A DNA stretch of 64,000 nucleotides from Bacteroidia bacterium (GCA_030427865.1 JAUICK010000001.1:372001-436000); one strand, 5' to 3'; counted from the first letter of the stretch, positions 34,759 through 44,409 are shown. Notes: a model not told the origin generated them from the sequence alone. Numbers and translations: made by a program.

Positions 34759-35181
34759 TTAAAACCAGTTACTCCATGGAATTCTTGATAAAATGAGTAG
34801 TAAAGCAATTCCGTAAAAGATTGCAAAGGTTTTAAATTTTGCAGCATCTTCTGTTTTCTTTTTATGTTTAGACCAACCTATGGTAATTAATACAATAGCT
34901 ATAATCATCATTAATGGGTGTTCTACAGCTAATAATCTTGCTGTTTTATCTCCCATAACATCTGCTGCACCCATTTTTAAGGCTTTGTACCAAGGTGACA
35001 TAAAGTACCAACCTAAACCTATTAACAATTGAATATGAGAAACAATTAAGGTAAACAAACCAACTCTTAAATCTTTGTCTGTAAATTGTTTCTTTTGTGT
35101 TAGGCCTATTATTGCATTTATTACTGTAAAGATTAAAATTGCTAAAACAATGTATGCCCAATATGAGTGTATTTCTTTCAT
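34759..35181 (-). CDS. Four-helix membrane protein, cytochrome-b-like
   Basis: This 140-residue protein has four predicted membrane helices (about 9-27, 44-62, 85-103, 115-135) and histidines near the membrane faces (H5, H49, H88), which could ligate heme. It resembles a Bacteroidota family that I recall has sometimes been mislabelled as a ribosomal protein; it has no ribosomal features. It is the first gene of the plsC-desaturase operon. A possible role is electron transfer to the desaturase, but that is inference only. TAACTTTA upstream is one base from the -7 consensus. Confidence 0.75.
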   Translation of the reverse strand: MKEIHSYWAYIVLAILIFTVINAIIGLTQKKQFTDKDLRVGLFTLIVSHIQLLIGLGWYFMSPWYKALKMGAADVMGDKTARLLAVEHPLMMIIAIVLITIGWSKHKKKTEDAAKFKTFAIFYGIALLLILSRIPWSNWF

Positions 35182-35223
35182 GGTGTAGTTCGTTTTGAGG
35201 TGTAAAGTTACAATTTTATGTAC

Positions 35224-35254
35224 AAAAAAACCACCTCTGTTGAGGTGGTTTTTG
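35224..35254. terminator. Hairpin terminator after the SusC-like receptor gene
   Basis: ACCACCTC (35230-35237) pairs with GAGGTGGT (35242-35249), flanked by A and T tracts. It lies 25 nt downstream of the TonB receptor stop on the minus strand. Confidence 0.85.
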
Positions 35255-35278
35255 AAAGTTTATTTAACCTACTAACAA

Positions 35279-38164
35279 TTAGAAGTTATATCTAACACTA
35301 AAGTTCCAAGTTCTACCAAAACCAAACCAAACTTGGTTTCTGGTATCAATTCCTTTATAGGTTCCTACTGTTGTATTTGCGCTAACACTTGGTGCATTGT
35401 CTCCTGCATATATACTAGAGCTACCTTCTGCAATATATATAGTATCAAATAAGTTGTTTATGTTGAATCTGAATGCCAAAGATTTATCATTAGCAAAATC
35501 AAAATTATAACCAGCACCTAAATTAAATAAACTATAGCTTGGTAGTTCTAAAGCTCCCCTGTTATTTGGGTTTAAAAAAGCTGCATCATTTGCCCATTGT
35601 CTTTTGTCTAATTGAAACGAGAAATCAGAATACAACTGTGCTGCATATCTCCAATCTAAACTAATGTCAAAATTATCAGTAACATCATATGATGCTTCTA
35701 AACTTGCTGTTGTTTGAGCTGCATCTCCTACTTTTGTACCATCTACAAATAAAGTTTGTTGATTTACTAAATTTTGATTTTGGTCAAAAATATTAGCAGT
35801 TACATTGCCTTTATATTTCCAGTTTCCTAAACTTAACATTCCTTTTAAAGTTAGTTTATCTAAAGGTCTAGCAGTAAGCTCTACTTCTATCCCTGAATGT
35901 ACTTGAGTTAAGCCTTGAAAAGTACCTGTACCATTGTTGTTAGGATCATCAGGGTCGTTAATTTGTCTTGAAATAAAACGATCTGACCATTCTGTAGTAT
36001 AAAGGTTTACTATAGCATCAAAATATTGTGATTTAAATCCATAACCTAGTTCAAAAGAAGTAATCTTCTCGTTTGTTGCGTCTTCATTAATATTGTTAGA
36101 AAAATTAGGGAAAATTGCATCAAAGAAAGGTTGTCTTGATATTCTACCAATATTAAAGAAAGCGTTATGTTTTTCATCAAAGTTATAGTTTGCACCCCCT
36201 TTTATATAACCTCCAGTTTTATTTTCTTTTTCTGAAACTACATTGTTAGGAGAATCAAAATAATCTGTTCTTTTATATGATTGATTTGAAATACCAAACT
36301 GTAAAACTGCTGATAATTTATCATCATCATCATATTCTATAAAACCATTAAATCCAAACCAATTTACATGACCAATATTATAGTAGTCTATTTTATCTGC
36401 ATTAATTCCAATATTACTTAATGGTGAAGCTCCATATGTTTCTGTTTGAATCATACCTCCAGCAGTATTAAAAATTGGAGAACCATTTACAAAACTTCTT
36501 GTATAATATGGTCCAGTTAAATTTCTATTCCCTGTACTATAATAACCATCAAGTCCTAATAAATCGTTTAAAACTCTATAGTGATAACCTGTATACCCCC
36601 TTAAATCTATACCTGCACCATATGTCCATTCATTAGTTTCATATTGTAAATTAGAGATAGCTCCATACCAATCATGAGAATTAATTGATGATCGTCTAAC
36701 AGCTACATTGGTATTAATTCCATCAATATTTCCTCTACTATAGTTAACACCATCACTTGTTCCAAACAAATCTGTGTTTGTACCGATAATTGAACCATTG
36801 TAAGGACTTCCAGTTCTACTATAAGCATTACCTGCTCTATTGTTAGCTACAATTCCATCAAAATCAATAGTACCATTTGGTCTTCTATAAGTTAAACCAC
36901 CTCTGTTAGAAGGATCCATTGCATTTGTTAAATCTTGTCTAAAAGGGTTGATTTCGAAATTTCTACCTCTAGAGCCTGTTCCTCCACCACGTCCCCAAGA
37001 ACCATAAACTGAAGTAGATAATGATAAATTATCGTTAATATTCCAATCCCAGTTTAAAGTACCAATTGGTTTATTGTAAAAATTTCTTCTAAAAGTATAT
37101 TCATCTCCATTTAAAGTACCCCAATCTGCATTAAATCTTCTATTGATTTCATCTGAACCTCCAAAATTTTGATAATCTCTAATTGATAATCTTGTAGTTC
37201 TTTGATGATGCCATTGTGCAGCTCCAGTAAAAGTAAAATTAAATGCGTGTTCTTCTGAAGGTTTATAGCCTAAAGATACTAAATAAGTATAACCTTCTCC
37301 GGCAGTTCCATCTACATAACCATCTCCTTGCCATCTTCCTAACAAAATACTTGCTGCCCAACCATTGTCATTAACGCCTGTATTATAAGCTATTGTAGTT
37401 TTATAATAACCATCATTACCTGCACTAGCTGAAAAAGATCCACCTAAATCTTTTTCTGTAGATTTTGTTACTATTGTCATAGTACCTCCTACAGAAGGAA
37501 CGGCTAATTTAGAAGCACCTAAACCTCTTTGCATTTGAATTCCAGAGGCAACATCTGCTAAACCTTGCCAGTTTGACCAAAATACACGGCCATTTTCCAT
37601 GTCATTTACAGGTTGCCCGTTAATAATAACTGCTGTATTAACTTGACCAAACCCTCTAACTCTCATTGTTCCATCTCCATAACCTCCTCCAGTTTTTGTA
37701 GCATATACCCCTGGTGTAGAATTTAAAATCTCAGGAAACTCTTGGTTTCCTAATTTATTTTGTATCTCAGCAGCTTTAATTGTAGAAACTGCAACAGGTG
37801 TTTTTCTATTAAAAGCTAAATCTACAACTCCTTTACCAACAATAACAATCTCATCTAAAGAATTTGCATCTTCTTCTAATTGTATAGTACCTACATTAGC
37901 TTTTGAAGATGAAAAAGCCACTTCTTTTGACTTATAGCCAATAAAAGAAACAACTAGAGTCCCAGAGTTTGATTGTGCTTTTAACGTAAATTTACCGTCA
38001 AAATCTGTAGAAGTTCCGTTTGTAGTTCCTTTTACTACTACACTCGCTCCTGGTAATGGTTGATTGGTTGCATCTACAACTATACCAGTAACGTTAGTTT
38101 GTCCTAAAACTGTAGCGGTTACAAAAAATAACGCTACAAATAATAAGTTTTTAAAATTTTTCAT
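35279..38164 (-). CDS. TonB-dependent receptor with carboxypeptidase-like domain
   Basis: A 961-residue outer-membrane receptor. A signal peptide (to about residue 21) is followed by a carboxypeptidase D regulatory-like domain (TGIVVDATNQPLPGASVVVKGT, 25-105), then a plug (about 115-240, with VRGFGQVNTAVIINGQPVND) and a long barrel ending FSVRYNF. The N-terminal domain is as in SusC-like receptors, but no SusD gene is adjacent, so the ligand may be an iron complex, a peptide or a glycan. It is monocistronic, with a terminator after it. The upstream spacer has CAATTTTG, one base off the -7 consensus. Confidence 0.93.
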   Translation of the reverse strand: MKNFKNLLFVALFFVTATVLGQTNVTGIVVDATNQPLPGASVVVKGTTNGTSTDFDGKFTLKAQSNSGTLVVSFIGYKSKEVAFSSSKANVGTIQLEEDANSLDEIVIVGKGVVDLAFNRKTPVAVSTIKAAEIQNKLGNQEFPEILNSTPGVYATKTGGGYGDGTMRVRGFGQVNTAVIINGQPVNDMENGRVFWSNWQGLADVASGIQMQRGLGASKLAVPSVGGTMTIVTKSTEKDLGGSFSASAGNDGYYKTTIAYNTGVNDNGWAASILLGRWQGDGYVDGTAGEGYTYLVSLGYKPSEEHAFNFTFTGAAQWHHQRTTRLSIRDYQNFGGSDEINRRFNADWGTLNGDEYTFRRNFYNKPIGTLNWDWNINDNLSLSTSVYGSWGRGGGTGSRGRNFEINPFRQDLTNAMDPSNRGGLTYRRPNGTIDFDGIVANNRAGNAYSRTGSPYNGSIIGTNTDLFGTSDGVNYSRGNIDGINTNVAVRRSSINSHDWYGAISNLQYETNEWTYGAGIDLRGYTGYHYRVLNDLLGLDGYYSTGNRNLTGPYYTRSFVNGSPIFNTAGGMIQTETYGASPLSNIGINADKIDYYNIGHVNWFGFNGFIEYDDDDKLSAVLQFGISNQSYKRTDYFDSPNNVVSEKENKTGGYIKGGANYNFDEKHNAFFNIGRISRQPFFDAIFPNFSNNINEDATNEKITSFELGYGFKSQYFDAIVNLYTTEWSDRFISRQINDPDDPNNNGTGTFQGLTQVHSGIEVELTARPLDKLTLKGMLSLGNWKYKGNVTANIFDQNQNLVNQQTLFVDGTKVGDAAQTTASLEASYDVTDNFDISLDWRYAAQLYSDFSFQLDKRQWANDAAFLNPNNRGALELPSYSLFNLGAGYNFDFANDKSLAFRFNINNLFDTIYIAEGSSSIYAGDNAPSVSANTTVGTYKGIDTRNQVWFGFGRTWNFSVRYNF

Positions 38165-38381
38165 TGTTTAATTTTATGTTATTAAATGTTTTGCAAAATT
38201 GTCTCTTTTGCAGAGTTCTAATGTTAATTTAATGTTAAGGTTTAACAAAAAATTAAGACATTGAAAAGTACGTAAAATAACTGTTTTCTTCTGAAAATGA
38301 ACCCATTACATATTAACAGGTTTATTAACAAAAAGCTATCGAAAAGTTAAAATTTTGAATTTTTATTAGCCAGATTTTATT

Positions 38382-39950
38382 CTATTGTTTATTCAGTAGT
38401 TTCTTAGCCAATTCTTTACCTAATTCTACCCCAAATTGGTCGTAACTGTAAATATTCCATAAAATTCCTTGGGTATAAATTTTATGCTCATATAAAGCGA
38501 TTAATTTCCCTAAAGACTTAGGTGTCAATTTATCAAAAAGAATTGCATTACTTGGTCTGTTTCCTTCAAAAACTTTAAAAGGTAGTAATTGATTTATTTT
38601 AGCCTCATTACCAGAAAATTTCAACTCTAAATGCGCCTCTTCTTTTGTCTTACCAAAAGCCAAAGCATCCATTTGTCCATAATAATTTGCCATTAATTTT
38701 TTATGATGATCTGTTAAACCGTATAAAGATTCTTTAAAACCAATAAAGTCACAGGGAATTAATTTAGTTCCTTGATGTACCAATTGCATAAATGCATGTT
38801 GCATATTGGTACCTGTGCTACCCCAAACGATTGTTCCTGTTTGGTAATCTATCTTATCACCATTTCTATCTACACCTTTACCATTACTTTCCATAATGGC
38901 TTGTTGTAAATAATCTGGCAATTTTTTTAGATATTGCGAGTAAGGTAAAACAGCTTCTGTTTCTGCTCCATAAAAGTTATTGTACCAAATACTTAAAAGT
39001 GCTAAAACAACTGGGATGTTATTCTCGAAATCTTCATTTCTATAGTGTAAATCCATCTCTTCTGCTCCATCTAATAAAGCTCTATAATTATCAAAACCTA
39101 CAGATAATGAAATAGATAAACCAACTGCAGACCAAAGAGAAAAACGACCTCCAACCCAATTCCACATTGGAAAAACATTGTTTTTATCAATTCCAAAACT
39201 ATCTACAGCTTCTAAATTTGTAGATACTGCAACAAAATGTTTTGGGATATCGAAAATAGTTGCCGATTTTAAAAACCAATTTTTAATCGTTTCTGCATTA
39301 GAAATGGTTTCTTGAGTTGTAAAAGTTTTTGATACAATTACAAATAAAGTAGTTTCTGGGTTTAGTTTTTTAATAATTTCTGAAACGTGATCACCATCAA
39401 CATTAGAAACAAAATGCGTAGTAAGTTGGTTTTTATAATATTGTAATGATTCTACTACCATATCTGGTCCTAAATCTGAACCACCAATGCCAATATTTAC
39501 AACATCGGTAATTGATTTTCCTGTATATCCTTTCCATTTTCCAGAGATTACTTTGTTAGAGAAGCTTTTTATTTTTCTTAAAGCTGACTGAATTTTAGGT
39601 TTAATATTTTTCCCATCAATTAAAACAGGTTCATCAGAATTACTTCTTAGTGCAGTATGTAAAACCGCTCTCCCTTCTGTAACATTAATAATTTCTCCAT
39701 TAAATTGTTTTTCAATAGCGTCTTTTAAATCGACTTCTTTGGCAAGATTTACTAACAAATTAATAGTTTCTTTGGTAATTCTATTTTTAGAAAAATCTAC
39801 TACTAAATCATCAAATTGAATTGAAAAATCTTTTTGCCTGTTATTGTCTTTATACAAATCTTTTATGTTACTATTTTGAACATTATTAAAATGATTTGTT
39901 AACGCTGACCAAGCTTCTGTTTTAGTTGGGTTGCTATTTTTAAGAGCCAT
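38382..39950 (-). CDS. pgi: Glucose-6-phosphate isomerase
   Basis: A 522-residue cytoplasmic SIS-domain enzyme interconverting glucose 6-phosphate and fructose 6-phosphate. Family signatures are seen: VNIGIGGSDLGPDMVVE, SKTFTTQET, WVGGRFSLWSAVG, ESNGKGVDRNGD and GTNMQHAFMQLVHQG. Active-site residues for ring opening (H, K, E in these motifs) are intact. It begins 5 nt after the M23 peptidase stop, suggesting one operon with an envelope gene. Confidence 0.96.
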   Translation of the reverse strand: MALKNSNPTKTEAWSALTNHFNNVQNSNIKDLYKDNNRQKDFSIQFDDLVVDFSKNRITKETINLLVNLAKEVDLKDAIEKQFNGEIINVTEGRAVLHTALRSNSDEPVLIDGKNIKPKIQSALRKIKSFSNKVISGKWKGYTGKSITDVVNIGIGGSDLGPDMVVESLQYYKNQLTTHFVSNVDGDHVSEIIKKLNPETTLFVIVSKTFTTQETISNAETIKNWFLKSATIFDIPKHFVAVSTNLEAVDSFGIDKNNVFPMWNWVGGRFSLWSAVGLSISLSVGFDNYRALLDGAEEMDLHYRNEDFENNIPVVLALLSIWYNNFYGAETEAVLPYSQYLKKLPDYLQQAIMESNGKGVDRNGDKIDYQTGTIVWGSTGTNMQHAFMQLVHQGTKLIPCDFIGFKESLYGLTDHHKKLMANYYGQMDALAFGKTKEEAHLELKFSGNEAKINQLLPFKVFEGNRPSNAILFDKLTPKSLGKLIALYEHKIYTQGILWNIYSYDQFGVELGKELAKKLLNKQ

Positions 39951-39955
39951 TTTTT

Positions 39956-41224
39956 TTAATTTTGAGCTATACTTTCTATTACTTCTGGTGTTGTGACCGG
40001 AAGTTGTTTATGATCTAATTGATATTTTAATGGTTTGATAAAGTCTAAATATTTGGGTTTTAAACTTTTCTTTAAAGGTTTTGCAGAGGGCAGTTTTTGT
40101 TTAAAAGGATCTACTTCTCTACCATTTTTCCAAAAACGATAACATACGTGAGGGCCGCCTGTATTTCCTGTCATTCCTACCCAACCAATAACATCTCCTT
40201 GTTTAACATACTGACCTCTTTTAACCTTACGTCTTTTCATGTGCAAATACTGTGTAGAATAGGTGCTGTTATGTTTTATTTTTACATAATTTCCATTTCC
40301 TCCTCTTCTTGCAGATTCTGTAACAGTACCACTTGCAGTGGCTATAATAGGTGTTCCAATATTTGCAGCAAAATCTGTTCCTCTATGAGGTCTAACTCTG
40401 TTTCCGTAATAAGCAATTCTTCTTTTTAAGTTATATCGAGATGATATTCTGTATCTAAATTTTATTGGTGATTTTAAAAACTGACTACGCAACATGTTTC
40501 CTTCTTCATCATAATATTCGGAAATGCCTTTTGTAGAATCTGGAATAAACCTAAAAGCATATAAATCTTTGCCTTTGTGTTTAAATACTGCAGATTTAAT
40601 ATCTCCATAACCTGCAAATAAAGAATCTTTAATAAATTTCTCTTCAAAAATTAATTTAAAAGTGTCGCCTTTTTGTAACTTGTAGAAATCTAAAGTCCAT
40701 GCATAAATATCTGCAACAGCCCAAGTTAAGTTTGGGTTTAAATGCAAGCTATCCATGGTATTAGAAAGGTTAGAATATATTTTACCTTCTACAATTCTTT
40801 CTACGGTTTTTATGGGTTCTTTAAACCTTTGGGCTGTTATCAAAGAATCTTTAAAATCGACTACTGTAGCATTAATTCTATCGTGTTTATAAATAAAAAC
40901 TTGTGCTTTTTCGGTAGAATCTTTACTGGCTAAAATAGTATAAGGTCTTCCTGCTCTTACTCTTCTTACGTCAAAGATTTCTTTTACTGATGATGCAATT
41001 TTATTGATTTTTGGGTAAAAAACATGATGTCTATCTAAAATTATTCCAAAGCTTTCACCATTTTTTATGGTGTCTTGAATTATCTTAAAATTATCTAAAT
41101 TATAGCCATATTTAACAATAGGCTTGGGTTTTTCTATTATTTTTTTAGGAAGTGTTTTTATCTCTTCTTTTTTGCAAGAAGAAAAAGAGGTAATAAAAAT
41201 AAAAAGTAAGATTATTTTTCTCAA
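39956..41224 (-). CDS. M23 peptidoglycan peptidase lipoprotein
   Basis: A 422-residue lipoprotein (signal ending SFSSC, lipidated Cys at 17). The LytM/M23 domain spans about 255-370: HRGTD (H280, D284) gives two zinc ligands. The usual HxH is HVC (H359, C361), so a Cys replaces the third zinc-ligand His. I recall GPHVCYRFWKNG as common in Bacteroidota homologues, so it is probably a real family variant rather than a lesion. It likely trims peptide cross-links. Translation starts at TTG, since no ATG fits; a -7 element lies 25 nt upstream. pgi follows immediately. Confidence 0.87.
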   Translation of the reverse strand: MRKIILLFIFITSFSSCKKEEIKTLPKKIIEKPKPIVKYGYNLDNFKIIQDTIKNGESFGIILDRHHVFYPKINKIASSVKEIFDVRRVRAGRPYTILASKDSTEKAQVFIYKHDRINATVVDFKDSLITAQRFKEPIKTVERIVEGKIYSNLSNTMDSLHLNPNLTWAVADIYAWTLDFYKLQKGDTFKLIFEEKFIKDSLFAGYGDIKSAVFKHKGKDLYAFRFIPDSTKGISEYYDEEGNMLRSQFLKSPIKFRYRISSRYNLKRRIAYYGNRVRPHRGTDFAANIGTPIIATASGTVTESARRGGNGNYVKIKHNSTYSTQYLHMKRRKVKRGQYVKQGDVIGWVGMTGNTGGPHVCYRFWKNGREVDPFKQKLPSAKPLKKSLKPKYLDFIKPLKYQLDHKQLPVTTPEVIESIAQN

Positions 41225-41249
41225 GAAGTTTGCCTTAAATTAAACTCCC

Positions 41250-41257
41250 CAAAAGTA
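41250..41257 (-). promoter_or_regulatory. -7 element for the M23-pgi operon
   Basis: Minus-strand TACTTTTG (TAnnTTTG) lies 25 nt upstream of the TTG start. Confidence 0.6.
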
Positions 41258-41324
41258 CAAATAAAATTGATTTTTTATCGAGCATAATTGATGAAGTTTC
41301 GATAACGGTTTCGTTAAAAATTTT

Positions 41325-42095
41325 CTAATTTTTTAGAAAAGGATTGGCCAAACCTTTGTAAGCTTCTAATTCTGCTCTAAGAGAGCCCACAGATAAATCT
41401 GCTTTCATTTTTACTGGTATTTTATTGGCATCATCAGTAATCCAAAGTGTTACACTTTCTTGTGCTTTAAAAACTCTTCCAGATTGCACTAAAGGCCTAA
41501 ATAACATGGTTTTAACTTTCCCAAATTTTGTTTTTAATATTTCTCTACCTAAAAAACGCAATTTAAAAGGATATACTTTAGAGTCCATAAACATGTCTAT
41601 TGCTATTTCTTCTCCTTTTTTCATTTTATCGACATTATAATTTCTTAAGTGATAAAAAGAAGACAACATATCTTGCACGTTATCGAATGCAACAGAGGTG
41701 TCTTTTTGTTTGGTAAAATCTTGAACGTAGGCTTTTTTATACTTATAATTAAACGAAGTTATTCTGTGCTTTTTATAACCTCCTTCGTCTATTTTTCTTT
41801 TGAATAAATAGGGTTTTATGGTGTCTTTATCAAAGTAACTTTCGTATTTATCATCAACTTTAAAAAACCATTTAATCATACCAGAGGTCCATCCAGAACC
41901 TTTTGTATGGTATACTTTTTTTCCTCTAAAATTTGTTTCTTTAACCTCTAAAATTGCAGTTCCTGCTCTTAAAAAACCTGAATAACTCATTTTATAACGC
42001 AGCCATTCTCCGCTTTTAAATGCTCTTTTTTTCTCTTGACCAAAAGTAGCAGTCAAAAGAAAAAGACTAAATACTAATAGAATAGTTTTTTTCAT
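41325..42095 (-). CDS. DUF3108 secreted protein
   Basis: A 256-residue protein with a signal peptide (MKKTILLVFSLFLLTATFGQ). The mature part matches DUF3108: FKSGEWLRYKMSYSGFLRAGTAILEV, the YESYFD...PYLFKRK segment and VTLWITDDANKIPVKMKADLSVGSLRAEL. The family is common in Bacteroidota and predicted periplasmic or outer-membrane linked; function unknown. The open frame has 11 extra upstream codons, but the -7 element (TAAGTTTG) overlaps them, leaving the Met at 42095 as start with a very short leader. Confidence 0.85.
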   Translation of the reverse strand: MKKTILLVFSLFLLTATFGQEKKRAFKSGEWLRYKMSYSGFLRAGTAILEVKETNFRGKKVYHTKGSGWTSGMIKWFFKVDDKYESYFDKDTIKPYLFKRKIDEGGYKKHRITSFNYKYKKAYVQDFTKQKDTSVAFDNVQDMLSSFYHLRNYNVDKMKKGEEIAIDMFMDSKVYPFKLRFLGREILKTKFGKVKTMLFRPLVQSGRVFKAQESVTLWITDDANKIPVKMKADLSVGSLRAELEAYKGLANPFLKN

Positions 42096-42103
42096 AAAAA
42101 AAT

Positions 42104-42111
42104 CAAACTTA
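42104..42111 (-). promoter_or_regulatory. -7 element for the DUF3108 gene
   Basis: Minus-strand TAAGTTTG (TAnnTTTG) ends 8 nt before the ATG, so the leader would be only a few bases. Confidence 0.6.
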
Positions 42112-42148
42112 TAAAAAAGTATTGACAATTACCGTTCCAAAAAGAAAA

Positions 42149-42181
42149 AAGTCGTTTACCAATAACTTGTAAACGACTTTT
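42149..42181. terminator. Terminator after tryptophan 2,3-dioxygenase
   Basis: AAGTCGTTTAC pairs with GTAAACGACTT around CAATAACTT, flanked by A and T tracts. It lies about 30 nt 3' of the dioxygenase gene on the minus strand. Confidence 0.85.
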
Positions 42182-42208
42182 ATCATAATTTTAAGATTCT
42201 TTTCTGTG

Positions 42209-43126
42209 TTAAAAAGTTCCCCAATTTTTTAGTTCATCTTCATCCCATAAATATGGGAAGAAAATTCTACGTTGATACTTAGGGTGCATGTATTTACGCC
42301 AGTTGCTGCCTCCTGTTGCTTTTAATTCAGAATCATCTCCACCAATGTATTTTGCTGCTGCATTGTAATGGGCCATAACCCATTTTACGTTTACAGTATA
42401 ATCGTAATGACGCATTGCTTTTATTAAATCTTCGTTTTCTTGAACTTCTTTAGGCAGTTGCTTGAATTTTAAAGAAAGGTTAATATCATTATAATCTTCC
42501 ATAAAATCGATAAAATCTCCCATATATTTTTTCTCAAACAAGTTTAATAAGGTCGATTTTTGCCCAGTAGTATAGTTTTTCCCTGCTGCTTGCCAATACA
42601 AATGATTGTAAGCATTTCTAAATGATGAGTTTCTATCTATAGTATCTCTAAACCTAACATCGATTAAATTAATGAGTTCTGTTGATGCAAACTCAATTTT
42701 ACGATATTGTGCAGATTGAAAACCACTTGCTGGTGTTAGCGTATTTCTAAATTTTAGATACTGCTCACGTTCCATACCTTCTGACATCACATTAAAAGAG
42801 CTACATAACATATCAAAATACCTGCTTATTCTGCCTAAATGCATCGAAAATTTATCTGCGGTAATTTTTGTTGCTTTTGCAACTTGTTCTATTTCCCACA
42901 AAATCATTTTAAACAATAGCTCATTTACCTGATGATACATGATAAACACCATTTCATCTGGTTGTGTTGTTCTTGGGGTTTGTAGTCCTAAAAGCGCATC
43001 AGTTTGAATATAATCCCAATAGGTAATTGGTGTACTCCACAACAAACCTTCTAACATAGAGTCTACTGGAACACCTAATTTATCATATTTTTCTTCTATG
43101 GCTTTTAAAATTTCTTCTCTTTCCAT
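42209..43126 (-). CDS. kynA: Tryptophan 2,3-dioxygenase
   Basis: A 305-residue heme enzyme that opens the indole ring of tryptophan to N-formylkynurenine, first step of the kynurenine pathway. Features of the family: FIMYHQVNELLFKMILWEIEQ (heme-pocket His), FDMLCSSFNVMSEGMEREQYLKFRNTLTPASGFQSAQYRKIE, and YWDYIQTDALLGLQTPRTTQPDE. It is larger than the Xanthomonas enzyme because of an extended C-terminal part. It has its own -7 element (TATCTTTG) and terminator, but stands next to the tyrosine-degradation genes on the same strand. Confidence 0.95.
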   Translation of the reverse strand: MEREEILKAIEEKYDKLGVPVDSMLEGLLWSTPITYWDYIQTDALLGLQTPRTTQPDEMVFIMYHQVNELLFKMILWEIEQVAKATKITADKFSMHLGRISRYFDMLCSSFNVMSEGMEREQYLKFRNTLTPASGFQSAQYRKIEFASTELINLIDVRFRDTIDRNSSFRNAYNHLYWQAAGKNYTTGQKSTLLNLFEKKYMGDFIDFMEDYNDINLSLKFKQLPKEVQENEDLIKAMRHYDYTVNVKWVMAHYNAAAKYIGGDDSELKATGGSNWRKYMHPKYQRRIFFPYLWDEDELKNWGTF

Positions 43127-43143
43127 TATTGTTGATTGAATAA

Positions 43144-43151
43144 CAAAGATA
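43144..43151 (-). promoter_or_regulatory. -7 element for tryptophan 2,3-dioxygenase
   Basis: Minus-strand TATCTTTG (TAnnTTTG) lies 17 nt upstream of the ATG. Confidence 0.6.
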
Positions 43152-43170
43152 TAATAGTTTATAAAATTAA

Positions 43171-43201
43171 GACCTCACAGGTTTTAAAAACCTGTGAGGT
43201 C
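43171..43201. repeat. R2 palindromic repeat, copy 1
   Basis: A 31-bp near-perfect palindrome: GACCTCACAGGTTTT, a short A-rich centre, then ACCTGTGAGGTC. It is identical to the copy at 44426-44456 except for two loop bases. The two copies flank the hppD gene. A T run follows on the plus strand, so it may also terminate transcription. Confidence 0.9.
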
Positions 43202-43248
43202 TATGATTTTTTTTTCTGCTTACTGCAAACTAATAAACTGCAAACTTT

Positions 43249-44409
43249 TTACAACGTTCCTCTTTTTGCTTGTTCTCTTTCTATAGATTCAAACAGTGCT
43301 TTAAAATTTCCTGCACCAAAACCTCTTGCTCCCATTCTTTGAATGATTTCAAAAAATAAAGTGGGTCTATCTTCTACAGGTTTTGTAAAAATTTGTAATA
43401 AATAACCTTCTTCATCTGCATCTATCATAATTCCTAAAGCTTTTAGCTTTTCGATATCTTCTTTTAATTCGTGACTGTGTTCTTCTAATCTACTTGGAAC
43501 TGCTCTGTAATATTCTTCTGGTGGAATTGATAAAAATTCTACTCCATTTGAACGTAATTGACTTACAGTTTTAATAATGTCATCTGTTGCAACTGCTATG
43601 TGTTGTACTCCTGCACCTTCATAAAAATCTAAATATTCTTCGATTTGCGAACGTTTTTTACCTTCTGCTGGTTCGTTAATAGGAAATTTAATTCGTCCAT
43701 TTCCATTAGACATTACTTTACTCATTAATGCTGAATATTCTGTATGAATTTGTTTGTCATCAAATGATAAAAAGTTGACAAACCCCATCACATCTTCATA
43801 AAATTTTACCCAAGTATTCATCTGATTCCAACCTACATTACCAACCATGTGATCTATATATTTTAAACCTGCTGTTGGTGGATTGTAATCTGATTCCCAT
43901 TTTTGAAAACCTGGTAAAAAGGCTCCATTGTAATTTTTACGTTCTACAAACATATGTACAGTTTCTCCATAGGTATAGATTCCTGCTCTAACAACTTCAC
44001 CATGTTCATCTTTTTCTACAGTTGGCTCCATGTACGATTTTGCACCTCTTGAAGTGGTTTCTTTATAGGCTTGTCTTGCATCTTCTACCCAAAGTGCCAC
44101 AATTTTTACTCCATCTCCATGTCTTACAATATGGTCGTTAATTGGTGATTTACTGTTTAATGGAGTTGTAAGCATCAACTTGATTTTGTCTTGAGTTAAG
44201 ACATAACTTACAGAATCTGTTGCTCCTGTTTCTAATCCACGATATGCGTGCGATTGAAATCCGAATGCAGTTTTGTAAAAATGGGCTGCTTGTTTTGCAT
44301 TACCTACATAAAATTCTACATAATCTGTACCTAACAATGGAAGGAAGTCTTGTGCTCCTTCAAATATTTTTTCTAAACCGTAGTTTACTGATTTTATTTC
44401 TTTTGCCAT
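43249..44409 (-). CDS. hppD: 4-hydroxyphenylpyruvate dioxygenase
   Basis: A 386-residue two-domain VOC enzyme. The C-terminal Fe(II) site is H187 (YIDHMVGNV), H270 (GVQHIAVATDDI) and E354 (LFFEIIQRMG), with the conserved C-terminal helix GARGFGAGNFKALFE. It converts 4-hydroxyphenylpyruvate to homogentisate in tyrosine and phenylalanine breakdown; homogentisate may also feed pigments. The next enzyme (homogentisate dioxygenase) is encoded upstream on the same strand, 287 nt away. The gene is bracketed by two R2 palindromes. Confidence 0.96.
   Translation of the reverse strand: MAKEIKSVNYGLEKIFEGAQDFLPLLGTDYVEFYVGNAKQAAHFYKTAFGFQSHAYRGLETGATDSVSYVLTQDKIKLMLTTPLNSKSPINDHIVRHGDGVKIVALWVEDARQAYKETTSRGAKSYMEPTVEKDEHGEVVRAGIYTYGETVHMFVERKNYNGAFLPGFQKWESDYNPPTAGLKYIDHMVGNVGWNQMNTWVKFYEDVMGFVNFLSFDDKQIHTEYSALMSKVMSNGNGRIKFPINEPAEGKKRSQIEEYLDFYEGAGVQHIAVATDDIIKTVSQLRSNGVEFLSIPPEEYYRAVPSRLEEHSHELKEDIEKLKALGIMIDADEEGYLLQIFTKPVEDRPTLFFEIIQRMGARGFGAGNFKALFESIEREQAKRGTL

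Noticed and set aside
40097..40429. A Ser/Cys-rich 110-codon frame antisense to the M23 lipoprotein
   Set aside because: It overlaps the conserved M23 catalytic domain on the other strand and its composition is that of a translated complement.
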